The notes: generated by a model not told the origin, from the letters alone. A stretch of DNA of 64,000 bases from Lantana camara (GCA_037501455.1 CM074862.1:65441501-65505500), one strand, 5' to 3'. Shown: positions 1 to 11,471, counted from the first letter of the stretch. Translations and numbers: made by a program.

Positions 1-162
1 AGCGCCATAGTTGCGTTTTTTCAGTCGGGGTCGGTGCCCCACTTATGTGCATAGTATTATATGTTTATTATGTGGCATTCCATATTACTGTTTTGAGGTC
101 GGGGTATGCCCCGTGTAATTGTGTAAGGCCAATATGAAGATTGAGCCTTATTACTTTATGTC
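1..162 (+). repeat. Fragment of a copia 5' leader (Copia-2/3 family)
   Basis: This stretch is closely similar to the untranslated leader of the two copia elements further right (about 45528-45690 and 61190-61345), sharing phrases such as GGTATGCCCCGTGTA and the text around 'atgaagattgagcc'. Similarity stops abruptly near 162, where the minus-strand gag of Copia-1 begins. It therefore marks a third member of that copia family lying mostly left of the window, joined here to Copia-1. No coding function is seen. Confidence 0.75.
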
Positions 163-163
163 T

Positions 164-964
164 TCAGCAACACTGGCCTCGCCATAGTCGTTACTTTTAT
201 CCTGTGGAGCATTCTTTTTATTCTGTAGCTTATCACAGTTTTATCGCAGTTTTCGCGAACGTGCCCTGGTTCCTTACAATGCCAACATACAACAGATCTA
301 TTTCTGGATTTAAATCTAGATTTCGGCCTAACTTTGTTGGTTACTCTTTCTTTAGGTCTCCCCCTTGCATATAGACCTTGTGCCTGACTATCACTTATTT
401 GTCCGGTCATATCATGGTCAATCTTTTCTTTAGTTTCCAAAGAAAATTTGACATCTTTCAAAGAAATTGTATCTTTACCATATAACATAGTTTCTCTAAA
501 TGTCTATATGAAGGAGGTAACGAACACAACAATAACAAGGCCTTATCTTCATCATAAATTGTAACATCTAGATTTTTCAAATCCATAATTATAGATTCAA
601 ACTCATCAATAGGAGAACTTAGAGACATACCTTCACTCATTCGGAGTGAATACAAGCACTATTTCTTATAAAGCTTGTTCTTCAGAGTCTTTTTCAAATA
701 TAGAGATTCCAATTTCTCCCATAGTGCCTTTGTCGTTCTTTCGGAGATCACCTCCCGCAAAACTTCATTTGCCAAAGACAATTGAATCGCCGAGCGAGCT
801 TTCTCGTCCATCTCCTCCCATCTAGTGTCTGTCATACCTTCTGGCCTTACACCTAAAGCCTTTTGAACTCCATTTTGTACAAGGATTGCACGCATCCTTA
901 CATGCCATAGTGTGAAGTTGATCTTTCGGTCAAACTTCTCGACATCAAATTTAGTAGTCGATAT
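164..964 (-). pseudogene. Copia-1 Gag, decayed and truncated
   Basis: Ty1/copia Gag, the structural protein that packages element RNA into cytoplasmic particles. Reading from 964 the frame gives a UBN2-like Gag N-terminus (region 895-659), an in-frame TAG near 656, and further Gag to about 500. There the frame shifts and continues from 488 to a CCHC zinc knuckle of form CX2CX4HX4C at 246-287 (CWHCKEPGHVRENC). The position where a start codon is expected (964-962) reads ATA. It follows its primer-binding site (977-992) and LTR (996-1677) in normal 5' to 3' order on the minus strand. The left end is cut at about 163 by other copia sequence. Not functional as it stands. Confidence 0.8.
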
Positions 965-976
965 CCTAACTTAATA

Positions 977-992
977 GGAAATTCTGATACCA
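977..992 (-). other. Copia-1 primer-binding site
   Basis: The minus strand reads TGGTATCAGAATTTCC directly inside the LTR end. The first ten bases match the complement of the 3' end of plant initiator tRNA-Met (TGGTATCAGAGC), the usual primer of copia elements. It shows that the gag at 164-964 belongs to this LTR as its 5' LTR. Confidence 0.8.
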
Positions 993-1381
993 GATTGTTA
1001 GGATAGCACCCCGGATCTGATAGTATATGGTTTCTTGAATTGACCACAATAAATGATATAGAATAGAGAACGACAAAGGTAAGACACGAGATTTATGTGG
1101 TTCGGCTGAATTTACCTACGTCCACGAACAAGGGGAGCGATTCCACTATAACAGAGAGTTTACAATAATTAGAGAAAAAAACCTATCCTCTAATTAACCC
1201 AACACCCATAGAGAACCTCACAATTCTATCACAAGAGTTAGCTCTCAAGTGTTTCCCAAACTCTCTAACTTACAAGCCTCACGACAAGCTTTCATGAAGC
1301 ATAGGACTTTGCTTCGACTCTCTAGGTTTTCTAGGCTCTATCTCTCTTTTTGGCTCTCTAAAAACTGAACAAGAAGTCTTC

Positions 1382-1389
1382 TATTTATA
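1382..1389 (-). promoter_or_regulatory. TATA box of Copia-1 LTR
   Basis: TATAAATA on the minus strand, about 290 bp into the LTR from its 5' end and followed by the R/U5 portion. Transcription would run leftward into gag. Assigned by motif and position only. Confidence 0.6.
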
Positions 1390-1420
1390 GAAAAGTTCCA
1401 GCCGTCATATGAATAGTAAT

Positions 1421-1626
1421 GATAACTCAGCGACAACTATATCACAACTCAGTGGCAACTCGTTGACAACTCGACGCTAGCTCAATTCTAACTCGTTGAC
1501 AACTTGACTACAACTTGTACGCCAACTTAGTGCTAGCTCATCGACAACTTGTTCACAACCTTACGATAACTCAGCAGCAACTTGTTGACAACTCAGCGCT
1601 GACTCAGCGCCACCTCAGCGCTATCA
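1421..1626 (-). repeat. Short tandem array in U3 of Copia-1 LTR
   Basis: About 15 to 18 imperfect copies of a 10-12 bp unit resembling CAACTCAGCGA (plus strand), with variants such as CAACTCGTTGA and CAACTTGTTGA. The array ends some 30 bp upstream of the TATA box, the normal place for an enhancer in a copia LTR. Copies are degenerate, so the exact number depends on the cutoff. Confidence 0.75.
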
Positions 1627-1677
1627 TGGAACTTTCTTGAACATTTCTAAAGATTAATTTAAGCCAGATTTTTAACA

Positions 1678-1691
1678 AATCTCCATCTTGG
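1678..1691 (-). other. Polypurine tract of Copia-1
   Basis: The minus strand reads CCAAGATGGAGATT immediately before the LTR start. A purine-rich run next to the 3' LTR is the plus-strand primer of LTR elements. It ties the pol fragment on the right to this LTR as its 3' LTR. Confidence 0.7.
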
Positions 1692-1733
1692 CTTAAATTC
1701 CATAATAGGCTCGCTCCACCTTCGAGATAAGAC

Positions 1734-4005
1734 TCAATTATCAGCAACACCAATCAAGTCCAAGCATTGTTTGAACTTGACTTTTGGAAGAGGCTTAATT
1801 AACATATCTGCAGGATTCTCAAGTGTGGAAATCTTTCACACTGAGATATCACCCCGTGAAATAATTTCACACACAAAATGATACTTGATATCGATGTGCT
1901 TAGTTCTTTCTTGGAACATTTAGTCTTTAGTCAAATGAATAGCACTTTGACTATCACAGAAAATGGTTATATCATCAGAATAAGAACTAAGTTCTCCAAG
2001 TAAGCCTCTAAGCCAAATTCCTTCTTTGATCACCTCAGTTATCGCAATGTATTCAGCCTCTGTCGTGGACAAAGCAACCATAGGTTGTAACGAGACTTTC
2101 CAGCTAACAACACCTCCTCCAAGAGTGAATACATAACCTGTCAATGATCTTCTTTTATCAAGATCACCTGCATAATCAGAGTTAACATAACCAAACAAAG
2201 TGCTGCTACTCCCGCTAAACTCCAGACAAGCTTCTGAAGTTCCACGCAAATATCTGAAAATCCATTTCACTGCATACCAGTGTGATTTTCCAGGACAAGA
2301 CATATATCTACTAACCACACTCACAGCATGTGAAATATCTGGCCGTGTACAAACCATAGCATACATAATTCTACCAACTACGTTGGAGTAAGGAACTCTA
2401 GTCATGTACTGTTTTTCCTCATCTGATGTTGGTGACAAAGAAGCTGATAATTTGAAATGCGCATCAAACGGAGTTGAAACCGGTTTAACATTTTTCATGC
2501 CAAACCTCTCCAGAACTTTCTCAATATAACTCTTTTGAGTTAAATATAATTTTCCACCTTTACGATCTCTTTTGATTTCCATACCAAGGATCTTTTTCGC
2601 TGCACCAAGATCCTTCATCTCAAATGCTCTGTTCAACTGCTTCTTTAATTCATCAATATCGGACATGTTTTTAGCTGCAATCAACATGTCATCAACATAA
2701 AGAAGCAAATAGATAAATGACCCAGCATGAGTCTTCCTAAAATGGACACAACTATCATAGCTGCTCCTTGAGTATCCGTTGCTAATCATAAAGGAATCAA
2801 ATCGCTTGTACCATTGTCTTGGAGATTGTTTTAAACCGTACAATGATTTCTTTAATAAGAAAACATGATCTTCTTTTCCTTCAACAACAAATCCCTCTGG
2901 TTGTTGCATATGGATATTTTCTTCCGGCTCACCACGCAAAAATGCCGTTTTGACATCAAGTTGTTCTAACTCCAAATCATGTATGCCAACTAATGCAAGC
3001 AAGACACGAATAGAACTATGCTTCACAAGAGGTGAGAAAATATCATTAAAATCTACACCTGGTACCTGACTGTAACCCTTAGCTACTAATCGTGCCTTAT
3101 ACCTTGCTTCCTCTACTCCAGGAATTCCTTCATTTCTCTTGAAGATCCATTTGCAACCAACTATCCTTTGTTTAGCAGGCGGTTTCACAAGTACCCAAGT
3201 ATTATTCTTGTGAAGAGACTCAATTTCTTCTTGCATGGAAATCAACCAGTTTATAGAATCAACAGAAGAAACGACTTCATAGTATGTAGATGGCTCGCTA
3301 ACAGAATCTGTTTCTTCTCCAGCATATAAAGCATATGCTACAAGATCGATTAATCTTTGTGGTGGTCTAAATTCTCTTCTTGGTCTGTCCCTTGCAATGC
3401 TTCTTTCTTCCCTAGGAGGTATTTCTTCAATAACGTCAGGCTCATCTGGACTTTCAGACATCAACGGTGGACTAGGAATCTGATGCTCCACCTCCTTTGA
3501 TGTACTACCCATCTCACTTGTATCAGAAGGAACTATAGGCTCCTTTCTCGGGGTTAGTATAGCAGATTCATCAAACGTAACATCTCTACTAATTATAAAT
3601 TTAGGTGACTTAGGATCAGGACACCACAACCTGTATCCTTTCACCCCAGAAGCATAACCAAGGAAGATACATTTTCTAGCACGGGCTCCAATTTTCCTTC
3701 ACTAACATGCATATAAGCAGGACATCCAAATATTCTTAAATTTGAATAATCAACAGGTTTACCGGACCATACCTCTTCAGGGGTTTTGAACTCAATTGCT
3801 GTGGACGGTGATCGATTCACCAAAAAACAAGGTGTGGAAACTGCTTCAGCCCAAAAATCCTTGGACAAGCCTGCATTAGAAAGCATACACCGAGCCCTTT
3901 CCAAAAGGGTTCTATTCATACGTTCAGATACGCCATTCTGTTGTGGAGTTTTAACCACTGTGCGATGTCTAACAATTCCTTCAGCTACTAATTTGTGCAA
4001 ATTAA
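1734..4005 (-). pseudogene. Copia-1 Pol fragment: integrase C-part, reverse transcriptase, RNase H
   Basis: Ty1/copia polyprotein, 3' two thirds. From 4000 the frame gives the end of the integrase core (PQQNGVSERMNRT, with the last acidic catalytic residue) and its C-terminal domain. A one-base frameshift near 3680 moves to the frame of 3644-1920. That part carries the RVT_2 reverse transcriptase with the YVDD catalytic motif at residues 316-319 of the segment, then RNase H with DYAGD, STTEAEY and CDSQSA acidic sites. In-frame stops occur at 1920-1922 (TAA) and near 1837 (TGA); the natural end is the TGA at 1736-1734, about 45 bp before the polypurine tract. Protease and the first part of integrase are missing, cut at about 4005 where chromoviral LTR sequence starts. 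Confidence 0.88.
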
Positions 4006-4360
4006 TTGGCTACATGTGTTGTCTATATTTAAATTTCTGGGTTCAATTGGTAAATATGTGATTAATTGAAATATATGCAATAATTGAATTGGAATAATAT
4101 GAATAAATTGTGTGCCCTTAATTATGCGTTTAAATTATTTATTTGTTTAATTAATCATTTTTGATAATTACTAATTGTAACTTTCATTAATTTCTCCATT
4201 ATATGCATTTCGTTATACATTTAATAAATATTTAAAATGGATTCTTAAATTTTATTTGAATTTTTAAAATTATATGAATTCTTGGTCGATTTGCATTTAC
4301 GTGACAAGTTGTATGAATTAATTGTTTATACATGTTTTATATATTTAATATTATATATTA
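4006..4360 (+). repeat. Left part of split chromoviral LTR S0
   Basis: AT-rich sequence resembling the opening few hundred bases of the chromoviral LTRs elsewhere in the window. It lacks the expected TGTAACGCC start, so about the first 50 bp look deleted where it meets Copia-1. The Tat-A insertion at 4361 separates it from its continuation at 16839, shown by the TATTA duplication on both sides. The left boundary is uncertain by some tens of bases. Confidence 0.55.
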
Positions 4361-5221
4361 TGATGAGACATAAAACTACGTTCGAATCAGAGCTGTCCAT
4401 GTGTCAACATCTGGTAATAGATTGACTGGACGCTCGCACTGGTGGGCTCGCGGGCCAACCCAGCCCACTCACTTGCCAACTAGTATAGAACCTTGAGCCT
4501 CGGCCAACTATTCAAGAAAAGGGGCCGAACCGGCGGGCTCGGCGCTCCCATCCCGGCCCTCGGGGTTACCTTTCTCCGGGAATCACCCGCACGAGGGCCA
4601 TATTCTTGTCGCTCGGGACTTCGGTGCTCAAATATAATAAGTCGTGAGGAACCCGTCTGAGCACTCTTCGAGTGTCGCCTATTCGCTCGCGCATGGTCCC
4701 CCACCGCCGTGGTGAATCTGAACCCTCATAAAACGGATCCGGGACCCTCCACCCGCGCGACCCTCGTCAATAACCTCTGACACAAAGGTAGTGCGCACCT
4801 TGTACCTGACACGCCGCCTACTTTCCAGAGCCATCACTCTCATATCACCACAGGCAGCCACGTGTTAGGGCAACACAGGTTTGGGACCACACGGTCAGAT
4901 TACCTAATCTACCCTCACCCCTAACATATAAATAAGGGAGAACACTTGCATTCTCCCCCAAGTCATCTTCACGATACATACTGCACTCACTGTTCTCGGT
5001 CCTTGCCACCATTCTTCTGCATCTTCTCAAGCTTGACCTTACCTGCATCGCAGTTGCATCATCATTGCATCTTGCATTCTTGGTGTTATCCTAGTTGGAA
5101 GAACCCACGCTCAAGAGGAAACCCAGATCCTGAGGCCCTTACGCCTGTGATGGTCTTTCCCTTTTCATACAAATACTAAAGTGTGGTTGCATTTTGGGAA
5201 GTCTGATTTCCAGCACCATCA
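4361..5221 (+). repeat. Tat-A 5' LTR (861 bp)
   Basis: Starts TGATGAGACA and ends CACCATCA. Nearly identical to the 3' LTR (15985-16833); visible differences include a short insertion near 4489 and scattered substitutions, so the element is fairly young. A TATAAATA box at 4927-4934 and C/G-rich ACGT motifs upstream give a normal U3 layout. Confidence 0.93.
4927..4934 (+). promoter_or_regulatory. TATA box of Tat-A 5' LTR
   Basis: TATAAATA followed within 35 bp by a pyrimidine-rich start region. The same box is at 16539-16546 in the 3' LTR, at 50340-50347 in Tat-B and, reversed, at 51429-51436 in Tat-C. It should drive the sense gag-pol RNA. Confidence 0.7.
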
Positions 5222-5225
5222 TTTT

Positions 5226-5243
5226 TGGCGCCGTCTGTGGGAA
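5226..5243 (+). other. Tat-A primer-binding site
   Basis: TGGCGCCGTCTGTGGGAA starts 4 bases after the LTR. The TGGCGCC start is common to plant gypsy elements of the Tat and Athila groups; the following bases differ from the tRNA-Asp type. I believe related elements use tRNA-Arg, but the tRNA was not checked. Confidence 0.75.
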
Positions 5244-5321
5244 ACCATCATCACCTTCTTCATCATCGATAGTTTCTTCCCCAGAAAAGCTAGTTGAGAA
5301 GTGACACCAGCAACTCCCAAC

Positions 5322-7172
5322 ATGGTGACTGTGACAAGGTCAGGAGTGGTGGGGAGCAAGGGTGCTCAACCCCCTGTCAACGAGGAAAATACGGGGAACA
5401 ACGCCGCCGTTGGCGGTACTCCTCCCCCTCCTCTCGCCGGAAACACTGAGGCCGCCGCCACTCTACCCCCATCCGGAAATGAGGCTGGAGGATCTGGCTC
5501 CAATCCTCCTCTCCCAGTTTTCGCCCAAAACGTTCCAACCTCTCATCTTGGCGCGTACTCTATGACCATGCCACCGCCAGTATACACTTTTATGTAACCC
5601 GGGATGGTGCCCGGAGTGATGCCTATGGTCCAGCCATATCAAGTGGGGGCACTAAATCTCCCATTGTCGCTACGTAGGGAGATACAGGGGGTAGAAATGC
5701 CCCAGATTAGTACCCAGCAACTTCAAGCGCTGTACGCACAGTGCGAGAGTCAAGCGGTGCAGAATGCTTGGGAACACTTCACTACGGCTTACTTTCCTTC
5801 ATTGGCGGGTGCACGAGCGGCCCCGCCCCTTGGAGGGCTTCCGGCTCATCCGCTGACAATGGCGCAAAATGCGTTGAGGGCCCAGCAACCTCCCCCACCG
5901 CCGAATCAAGAGAATGAGGCCCCACCGAGGGTCCAACAGGAGCAGCAACCCATTGGAGACGAGAGAGCCCCTCAGGATAGGAGGGCCACACAAAATGAGG
6001 GGATCAGAATCAGGGAAGAGGTGCAATCGAGGGCCACAAAAAGGGCAAACCGCAGAAATGTCGGTGACCCTCAGCTCGCCGCTGTGCAAGATCAGCTTAA
6101 AGGGCTCCAGAATGTGGTAGAGCAGCTCTCTCGAGCAAGGTCTCAAGTCCCCCGTGATGGGGACGAGAGGTCCAGGGCCAGAGACGCTCGCCGACCACGC
6201 AGCCCAATTTCCCGCCGCAGGAGAGAAGCCAGCTATGAGGATCCCGAGGACAGGGATTACAGAATCGTGACAGGCGATTCTCCCATCGTCGAGGAGGTAC
6301 TAATGACCCCTGCGGGGAAAGGCAAAATCCCCATAGCTGTCAGCAGGTACGATGGAACCACTGACCCAGCCGAGCATCTGGATCATTTTGTGCATCTTAT
6401 GCACTTGTATGATCACCCGAGCAATTATTAGGCCAAGGTGTTTGTCACTTCTCTCACGGGAATGGCCCAAGACTGGTATAAAAAGCTTCCCCCACGCTCA
6501 ATCCGAGGGTATTATGACTTGACGGATGCTTTCATAAGCCACTTCAACTCTTTGAAGGCACCAGCCCCAGCCGCGACCGCTCTTTACAGCTTGGTCCAAG
6601 GGCTGAACGAGACTCTACGGTCTTTCATGGGAAGGTTCAACAAGGAGATCTTGTTGGTAGAGAAGCCCTCGATGGACTTTTTGAGGCACGTTCTCATTGG
6701 AGCTATTAATATGAAGCACTATGTCAGTAAAGAGTTCGTGGAGGATGTAGCCAAGAAGAAACCCCGCTCATTGATGGAGATTAGGGAAATAGCAGATTCT
6801 TTCTTCACCCTCGAGGATACGTATATTGCGAGGGACCAGAAGATGGCGAACGCCCCTCACCCCGGCAAAGCCCTTGAAGACAGAGGAGATTCAAACAGAG
6901 GCCGCCGCCGCAACCCTATTTCCGCTCGTCGAAACTCTCCACCCCCTTGGAAGTTCGAGCGCATCCCTCTCAACCGCCCTATAGCTGAAGTTTATTCCAT
7001 GGCGGATAAAAAACTGTTCAAGAGACCACCTAAGTTGAGGGAGACCGAGGATCAGAAGTGTTCTGGAAAGTATTACGCTTTCCATAAGCAGAAAGGGCAT
7101 GATACCAACGAGTGTCGCTAACTCGAGAGTGAGATTCAGAGGCTAATTGCCGGGGGACACCTCAAGGAGTTC
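5322..7172 (+). pseudogene. Tat-A Gag with in-frame stops
   Basis: Structural protein of a gypsy element. The start at 5322 (MVTVTRSG) opens the frame that continues unshifted through the whole gag-pol. A proline-rich and charged N-terminal third is followed by the Retrotrans_gag core (about 6340-6830, with the GMAQDWYKKLP and FNSLKAP motifs) and a basic tail. The final knuckle region (about 7060-7120) reads YYAFHKQKGHDTNEC, in which the first expected Cys is Tyr, so zinc binding is probably lost. Stops lie at 5595-5597 (TAA), 6429-6431 (TAG) and 7119-7121 (TAA). No frameshift was found. It is fused in frame with protease. Confidence 0.88.
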
Positions 7173-8216
7173 GTGAAGGTGCTAGAGAAGTACGATGAAC
7201 ACTGCACTGAACGAGCGCGTATTAGAGGAAGAAGTCGTTCGCGCTCGCGCAGTCCTCGCCACCACTACACCGAATCAAGCAACCGCGGCAAAGGGAAAGG
7301 GCCGGAGGTTGAGAATCAACCCTTCGCGGTCATTCACATGATCGCCGGTGGACCCTCGGGAGGTGACTCTAACGCTTCCCGACGTCGATACATTCGGAGT
7401 TATGACCAAAGATTTTCTCAGCCCAGGCCGGTGCTCTCTATTGATAAATCATCACGCTCGGAGAAGGACGAGAGCGTAGGTTTCACAGAGAAAGATTTAG
7501 AGCACATCGTAACACCCCATGGGGTCGGTGAAACCTCTGACTGCCCCACGGTGGTTAGCCTACACGTTCACAATCACGTTGTAAAGAGGGTCTTAATTGA
7601 TAGTGGAAGCTCCGTGAATGTTTTGCCTTACTCCACGTTTCAGAAAATGAACATCACAAACATCCCGCTTGAACCCCTCAGAACAGCCCTCGTCGGCTTT
7701 GGGGGTTCCGAGATTGTCCCTCGCGGACAAATTCGCTTGGCCACCTCTTTCGGTCGCGCCCCACAGCGAAAAACTTGAAATGTTCTCTATGTGGTGGTCG
7801 AAGTGGACCTGCCATACAACATCATCATTGGGCGCCCAACCCTCGTCGACTTCAAAGCTGTAATTTCCACCTATCATCAAAAAGTCAAGTTTCCCACCCC
7901 CGAGGGTGCCGGAGAGGTACTGTGTAATGTTAAGGAAGCTTGGGAGTGCTACATACTTTCCCTTCGCAGCCACAAGCCCAAACAACCTACCCAAGCAGGC
8001 TCCACCAAAAAGTCTGTTGACTTCCCCAAACTAGATGAAGATGGCCCCGAGCGTAAGAGGGCCAAGCTCTATAAAAAGAAGAATAAGAAGAAGGCCACGG
8101 ACAAACCCTTAGATGCTGGGAATTCACCCCTCAGAGCGGTTAGGACTTCCTCCTCGGAAGACGAGGATCATATACCCTCGGGAGATACCAACGAGAGAAT
8201 TACAAGCAAGAAATGA
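7173..8216 (+). pseudogene. Tat-A protease region
   Basis: Aspartic protease that cuts the polyprotein. The catalytic triplet Asp-Ser-Gly is at 7599-7607 in the context VLIDSGSSVNVL, and a second hydrophobic strand with IIIGRPTL follows at about 7815. Before it is an Arg/Ser-rich linker (RSRSRSRSPR at about 7230). After it is a Lys-rich region with KKKNKKK near 8075. Stops at 7776-7778 and 8214-8216 (both TGA) break the frame, which is the same as gag. The catalytic site itself is intact. Confidence 0.85.
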
Positions 8217-10355
8217 GCGCTCGAAAAGCCGAGGCCTGAAGTGCTGGTGGAACCTACGGAGAGCTTCCTGACCATCGAGTTGGAGCCCGGGAATCCAGAT
8301 AAGACCACGCAAATAGGTTCCAACGTCAACGGCCCCTCTCAGATTATGATGATTGAGTTCTTGCGAGAAAATGTTGATGTCTTTGCTTGGAAGGCTTCCG
8401 ACCTCACTGGTATAGATCCGAGCATTATTGTCCACAGGCTGAACGTGGATCCGGCCTTCAAACCCATAAAGCAAAAGAAGAGGGATGTTCATGGGTTCCG
8501 GAAGCAGGTCATAGAAGAAGAAGTTAATAAGCTGCTTGACGCTCAGTACAAAGAGGAAATCCTATATCCCGAATGGCTTTGCAATGTGGTGCTCGTCCCG
8601 AAGAGCGCCAACAAGTGGCGTATGTGCAAGGACTTCACAGACCTCAACAAGGCATGTCCTAAGGATCCGTACCCACTACCTAGGATAGATCAGTTGGTGG
8701 ATTCGACCGCTGGGTGTGAACTTATGAGCATGATGGACGCTTTCCAAGGATATTATCAGATATTCATGGCTCTTGAGGATCGTCCCAAAACTGCGTTCGT
8801 AGTCCATATGGGTGTTTATTGCTTCAAGGTTATGCCCTTTGGGCTAAAAAATGCAGGAGCGACTTACCAACGCCTTGTTAACAGAATGTTCGAGTGTGAG
8901 ATTGGAAAATCCATGGAAGTATATGTGGATGACATGATCGTCAAAAGCGAATGCCAGTCTTCTCATCTAGAAGACCTAAAACGAGCGTTCAATATCCTGC
9001 GTCGTTACGGTATGAAACTGAATCCTTCCAAATGTACATTTGGCGTGCGGGGTGGCAAATTTTTGGGATACATGGTCAGCCAACGGGGCATAGAGGCAAA
9101 CCCAGAGAAGATTAAAGCAATCCTGGACATACCCTCCCCTCGCAATCTGAGAGAGGTCCAGGTGCTTGTGGGTAAGATCATTTCATTAAACAGGTTCATC
9201 TCCCGCTCAGCAGACAGGAATTTGCCCTTCTTTAAAATCCTGCGTAACGCTCGTAACTTTTCCTGGAGCAAGGACTGCGAAAGGGCCCTGCAGGACATGA
9301 AGCAGTACCTTTCGAGTGCGCCTTTGTTGACCAAACCTAACCCGGGGGAGAACTTGTTTGTCTATCTGTCAGTTTCCTTGGAAGCCACGAGCGCTGTCCT
9401 CGTGGCCATTCGCGAGCGTAAGCATATGCCGGTGTATTATTTAAGCAAGACTCTACAAGGAGCGGAGAAAAGATACATGGAAATAGAGAAATTTTCTTTT
9501 GCGCTCATTAATGCCTCTCGGAGGTTAAGGCCCTATTTTCAAGCGCATTCCATCTTGGTGCTTACAGATCAGCCCCTCAGACAGGTGCTTGCAAAGCCGG
9601 ACGTCTCAGGGAGATTAATTAAATGGTCAATTGAACTTAGTCAATTCGACATCACCTTCGAGCCTTGCACGGCGATACAGGCTCAGGCCGTGGCTGACCT
9701 ATTGGTGGAACGTTTCAACTTAGATACCGTGCCCTCAGCAGAGGATGGTTTATAGCTTTTGCACACAGATGGCTCCTAGACCTCACAAGGGGGAGGAGCC
9801 GGGGTGACCCTAAGGGACCCTCTCGGAGCTGAAGTTGACTATGCGATCAAGCTGGTGTTCCAAGTCACCAACAACGAAGCTGAGTATGAGGCCCTCATCC
9901 AGGGGCTCAGGATTGCACTTCAAAATGGTGCCACTCGGGTCACTGCATATGTTGATTCGCAGTTGATCGCTAGTCAAATTGATGGTTCTTATGAGGCCCG
10001 AGAAGCCACTATGGTGCAGTATCTGGCGAGCGCCAAGGAGGTGATAGCCAAGTTCAAGGAATTCCACCTTTTGCAGGTCCCAAGGGCAGAAAACGAACGT
10101 GCTGACGCTCTTTCAAAGTTCGCATCCGCCCTGGATGGTATTAGCGAGCGTGTTGTTACGTTTCTTAGAATCGAGGAGCCGCTGATAAGTAGAGGCGAAC
10201 CTTCGAAGGAGGTGAATATGATTGACCCCTCCGAGCCCTGTTGGCTCGACGAAATTATCAGATTGCTCCAGGATGGAACCAGCCCAAGCGACAAAGTTGA
10301 GGCTCGGAAAATAAAAAACAAAGCCCCTCACTTCTCATTGGACGCCGAGGGTTGA
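8217..10355 (+). pseudogene. Tat-A reverse transcriptase with two RNase H domains
   Basis: Copies element RNA into DNA. The reverse transcriptase core spans about 8470-9000, with YVDD at 8922-8933. The normal gypsy RNase H follows (about 9340-9700), but its first acidic site reads FVYLSVSLE, so this copy looks inactive. A second RNase H (about 9759-10130) has the expected acidic sites in HTDGS, NNEAEYEAL, VDSQLIA and RADALSKFA. The pair, a dead first domain plus an added archaeal-type domain, is the known arrangement of the Tat lineage. Stops at 9753 (TAG), 9777 (TAG, inside the second RNase H motif) and 10353 (TGA). Frame unchanged from gag. Confidence 0.9.
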
Positions 10356-11471
10356 CTATTCAAGCGATCCTTCCAAGGCCCACCGATGAGATGCTTGAGA
10401 CCCTTGCAGGCCAAGGAAGTTTTAGAACATGTGCACAATGGAAGTTGCGGGAACCACTCGGGCGGTCGAATCTTGGCAAAGAAAGTCTTAAGGAGTGGGT
10501 TCTACTGGCCCTCGGTGCTGCAGGATGCCATTAGCTACTCCAAGAAATGCCCTAAGTGCCAATTTCATTCTAACACCCCTCAGTTGCCGGCAGCTCAAAT
10601 GATTCCTATTGATGTTTCGTGGGGTTTTGATCAGTGGGGCATTGATATTGTGGGACCCCTCCCAATGGCGGTCGGACAAAAGAAATTCGTAATACTCGCT
10701 GTGGATTACTTCACTAAATGGGCCGAAGCTGAAGCAGTCGCGAAAATAACGTTCAAGGTTGTGAGGGACTTCATTTGGAAGAACATCATTTGCAGATACG
10801 GCATCCCGAGGGTAATCATCTCAGATAATGGATCCCAATTCATCGCCGCTGACACGCGGGATTGGTGCTACGAACTTGGGATTGAGCAACGTTTCACTTC
10901 GGTGGGCCACCCTCAGGCCAACGGTCAAGCGGAGGTAACTAATAGAACCATACTCCAGCATCTGAAGACGATGCTCGAAAGCAAGAAGGGCAAATGGGCT
11001 GAAGAACTTCAGGGAGCCCTGTGGGCGTACCGTACTACCCCGCGAGCGGCAACGGGGGAAACTCCTTACTCCCTCGTTTATGGCTCCGAGGCTATGATAC
11101 CTGCGGAAATTGCTCAAGAATCCGCACGCGTTGCCTATTTCGAGCCTGCTGCCAACGAGGCCAATCGGGCACTCGAGTTAGATTTGCTGGACGAGAAGAG
11201 GAATACTGCTTGGGCACGTATCCACAAATACAAAGCAACCGTGGCTCGCCAATATAACAAACGCGTTAAGGAGAGGACTTTCCAGCTAGGGGACTTGGTC
11301 CTCAAAAAAGTTGAAGTCTCCAAACATGTGGGTAAGTTGGACCCCAATTGGGAAGGCCCCTTCAAAGTCGTTCAGGTATGAGCAAATAACACCTACCTAC
11401 TGGAGATTTTGCAAGGCGAGCGTCTTCCTAGGCCATGGAATGCATGTAACCTTAGAAGGTTGTACGTGTAA
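10356..11471 (+). pseudogene. Tat-A integrase
   Basis: Inserts element DNA into the host chromosome. An HHCC zinc domain (H near VHNGSCGNH, CPKC at about 10550) precedes the catalytic core with the three acidic sites in WGIDIVGP, ISDNGSQF and NGQAEVTNR. A basic C-terminal domain ends with GPFKVVQV, then a TGA at 11379-11381, after which the same frame runs on to its natural TAA at 11469-11471. No chromodomain is present, as expected for Tat. All core catalytic residues look intact. Confidence 0.9.

Larger units (their letters stand above)
996..1677 (-). repeat. Copia-1 LTR (682 bp), shared by gag on one side and pol on the other
   Basis: On the plus strand it begins TGTTAGG and ends TTTTTAACA, a TG...CA unit with 5-bp inverted ends TGTTA/TAACA. 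On its left lie a primer site and gag, as after a 5' LTR; on its right lie a polypurine tract and the end of pol, as before a 3' LTR. U3 is on the right and holds a repeat array (1421-1626) just upstream of a TATA box (1382-1389). The second LTR expected on either side is outside the window or lost. Confidence 0.85.
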
